Notes under the pieces: generated by a model
Told to the model about the DNA's origin: nothing
Database searches by the model: none
The model's input: the letters and a program-made list of their open reading frames with translations, nothing else
In this document: positions 6,405 through 7,732 of the stretch, piece by piece
Position numbering within the stretch: position 1 is the stretch's first letter
How the letters are laid out: each line of letters starts with the position of its first letter
Position numbers and translations under genes: made by a program
Assembly: GCA_017998095.1 (NCBI GenBank)
Contig: JAGODU010000184.1
Coordinates: 1-7,732 of the forward strand
Source: Prolixibacteraceae bacterium
Lineage (GTDB): Bacteria; Bacteroidota; Bacteroidia; Bacteroidales; Prolixibacteraceae
DNA: 7,732 bases
Direction of reading: 5' to 3'

Positions 6405-7208
6405 TTAATCAATTCTTTCCAACTTGGTAAATTTGGTGAGGAAGCTCAGTTGTGCGAAACTGTCTAATGGATTATCATCTGCCCACTCAGTATTCCAGGG
6501 ACAAAAATCTTTTAAATACAGAGTACCTGAAAACCTAACCTTATCGCCGGGTTTTAGTTCGATTGCTTTATTAAATAGAGCGGTTCCTTCTTTTATAGTG
6601 GTTGGTACTCTATATTTAGGGTCAGCAGAGGATCCTGTGCCAATTTTAATTTCCTCGTAGAATTTTTTCCCTTTGTAAAGGATAATCACAAGGCCAATTT
6701 CACTTGCTTTTTGGTTGTACTCGGTATCAAATACTGTTCCCACCCACTCGGTCATTTGATAACCGTTGGCAATCGAGTTCTTCCTTTCCTTTATGAGTTT
6801 ATATTTCTCGGCTTCGCTGTAATCGTGTTTGTCCTTTTCCCATGCTTTCTTAAGGATTTCGATTAGATTCTTCTCTTTTTGAGGCATCAGACTATCAAGC
6901 GAGACTTCCACAACTTCTTGTGGCGTTGTTAAAGAGGTGTCAGCTACGATAGAATCGTTCACAATACTGGATTCTTCCACTACTGATTTCTCTATTACAA
7001 CTGGCTTTTTTGTGTTTATGTATGGGATAATAATGATCAACAATATGATTATCAGCCAACTGAAACCAATTAATCTTGCCGTTTTGGAATAACCAGGTTT
7101 CAGGATAAACCATACAAATACAAAGGGAATAAATACAATGCCCAATATTAATATGAAACCTATTTTACGGGTTTGATGAGCTTCTATACCTTTGTTGTGT
7201 TCAGTCAT
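6405..7208 (-). CDS. Membrane protein with two N-terminal helices and an OB-fold-like C-terminal domain
   Basis: A 267-residue protein. Two membrane helices lie at about 16-37 and 45-63, linked by KPGYSKTARLIGFSW. That stretch resembles a motif I associate with small bacterial membrane proteins in which the GYS..(T/A)R loop joins two helices. Residues 66-110 are a polar, V/S/E-rich linker and about 110-145 a charged helix. Residues about 153-263 look beta-rich: EWVGTVFDT, IGLVIILYKGK, then IKEGTALFNKAIELKPGDKVRFSGTLY (205-231), ending FLTKFTKLE. This order of a GTALF segment and a GDKVRFSGT strand resembles OB-fold (tRNA_anti-like) domains in membrane-tethered proteins; this is an inference from pattern. 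The ATG at 7208 has a strong GGAGG at 7216-7220 (minus strand). It is first in the run, 76 bases before the 900-aa gene. The function is unknown. Confidence 0.85.
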   Translation of the reverse strand: MTEHNKGIEAHQTRKIGFILILGIVFIPFVFVWFILKPGYSKTARLIGFSWLIIILLIIIIPYINTKKPVVIEKSVVEESSIVNDSIVADTSLTTPQEVVEVSLDSLMPQKEKNLIEILKKAWEKDKHDYSEAEKYKLIKERKNSIANGYQMTEWVGTVFDTEYNQKASEIGLVIILYKGKKFYEEIKIGTGSSADPKYRVPTTIKEGTALFNKAIELKPGDKVRFSGTLYLKDFCPWNTEWADDNPLDSFAQLSFLTKFTKLERID

Positions 7209-7283
7209 CTTAATTCCTCCAACAATCTATTCATTCTTATGCTTTAATATTTACTGTTTACATATAACTCTTTCCCCTTCTGG

Positions 7284-7295
7284 GAGTTGCAACTC
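7284..7295. promoter_or_regulatory. 12-bp perfect palindrome upstream of the 267-aa gene
   Basis: GAGTTGCAACTC is its own reverse complement and lies about 75 bases before the ATG at 7208. Its position suits an operator for the four-gene run. No confident -35/-10 pair was found beside it, and a single 12-bp palindrome can occur by chance. Confidence 0.25.
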
Positions 7296-7470
7296 TATTG
7301 GTCTGGATTTGGTGCCCCAACTACCTCAATGAAAGACGAGGAAAACCTTGAACAACGTCTTAAAGCAATCCTGACGATAATAAAGTTGATCCTTGGTTTC
7401 AACTATCTCCCTCATGGGCTTTCTACTCATAAGAAGCCAAATAAAACCGATAGAATAGTGAGTATAAGTG

Positions 7471-7732
7471 TTAAGAGCATTTACTACCACTTCTTATTAT
7501 ATCTAATACCCACTGCTTTGCACATTCCGGATAATATTGAAGATCAAGGATAAACTCCTGACCCGGGGAAGTACTTCTCAGATAGGAATAGTGTTCGTCT
7601 TTGTACCATCTGGCTTTGGTTTTCTCGTTATCATTGTTATGATAGCCCAAACGCTTGGTAATGTCCTTATGGTAAAACCATAAAGGCATTCGCCACAAAC
7701 TCTTCTTGATGTCCTCGTTGGGTGATGGGGTT
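7471..7732 (-). CDS. Partial CDS, C-terminal 86 residues of an unrecognised protein
   Basis: The frame is open from the right window edge to a TAA at 7471-7473, so the start lies outside. The visible part begins TPSPNEDIKKSLWRMPLWFY and is rich in aromatic and charged residues (KARWYKDEHYSYLR), then GQEFILDLQYYPECAKQWVLDI, and ends SGSKCS. It has no signal peptide or membrane segment in view. Amino-acid make-up is protein-like and the direction matches the four genes downstream. I do not recognise the family. The 262-bp gap before the 267-aa gene argues for separate transcription units. A TTG inside the frame at 7698 has no support as a start, since the frame continues upstream of it. Confidence 0.65.
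   Translation of the reverse strand, partial: TPSPNEDIKKSLWRMPLWFYHKDITKRLGYHNNDNEKTKARWYKDEHYSYLRSTSPGQEFILDLQYYPECAKQWVLDIIRSGSKCS

Noticed and set aside
2643..7208. Anti-phage or toxin-antitoxin system
   Set aside because: No nuclease, NTPase, toxin or immunity motif is visible; the products look like envelope proteins, so nearness to insertion sequences alone does not support it.
7326..7430. Minus-strand 34-residue frame starting MSRKPMREIVE in the gap before the 267-aa gene
   Set aside because: The composition looks protein-like, but there is no ribosome binding site, no start context and no recognisable match.
7287..7553. Plus-strand open frame of 88 codons before the right edge
   Set aside because: It starts at TTG without a Shine-Dalgarno; the later ATG at 7329 also lacks one. 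Its 3' part overlaps the better-supported minus-strand partial gene, and no family features are seen.

Overview
The window reads as an AT-rich chromosomal segment of a diderm bacterium. The minus-strand genes encode a lipoprotein with a lipobox, a secreted tetratricopeptide-like protein and two small membrane proteins, most with clear Shine-Dalgarno sites. Base composition and the mix of insertion sequences would fit an anaerobic lineage such as Cloacimonadota or a Bacteroidota relative. That is a weak inference, and nothing here fixes the phylum.

Left third (1-2372): a pile-up of insertion-sequence material. At the left edge, on the minus strand, is the N-terminal part of a helix-turn-helix transposase (IS481/IS3-like). 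Its start region carries a perfect 25-bp direct repeat with a 63-bp period. Divergent to it is an IS256-family transposase (426-1631, +) with its catalytic motifs intact. Its N-terminus may be clipped, and its last codons lie in a GC-rich perfect palindrome (1560-1622). Eight bases after its stop begins a 733-bp element with 13-bp terminal inverted repeats (1640-2372). This element holds an internally deleted IS1634/IS4-type transposase: N-terminal and C-terminal ends are fused in frame and the catalytic middle is missing.

Middle and right (2643-7208): four co-oriented minus-strand genes, read from right to left. They are a 267-aa membrane protein with a probable OB-fold-like domain, a 900-aa exported solenoid protein, an 80-aa two-helix membrane protein and a 185-aa lipoprotein. 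Gaps of 76, 106 and 76 bp and common direction suggest one transcription unit. The 900-aa protein and the lipoprotein end in what looks like the same small beta-rich (lipocalin-like) domain, so they are probably linked in origin and perhaps in function at the cell envelope. I recognise none of the four as a characterised system.

Right edge (7471-7732): the C-terminal 86 codons of another minus-strand gene that continues outside the window, separated from the 267-aa gene by 262 bp with no supported gene.
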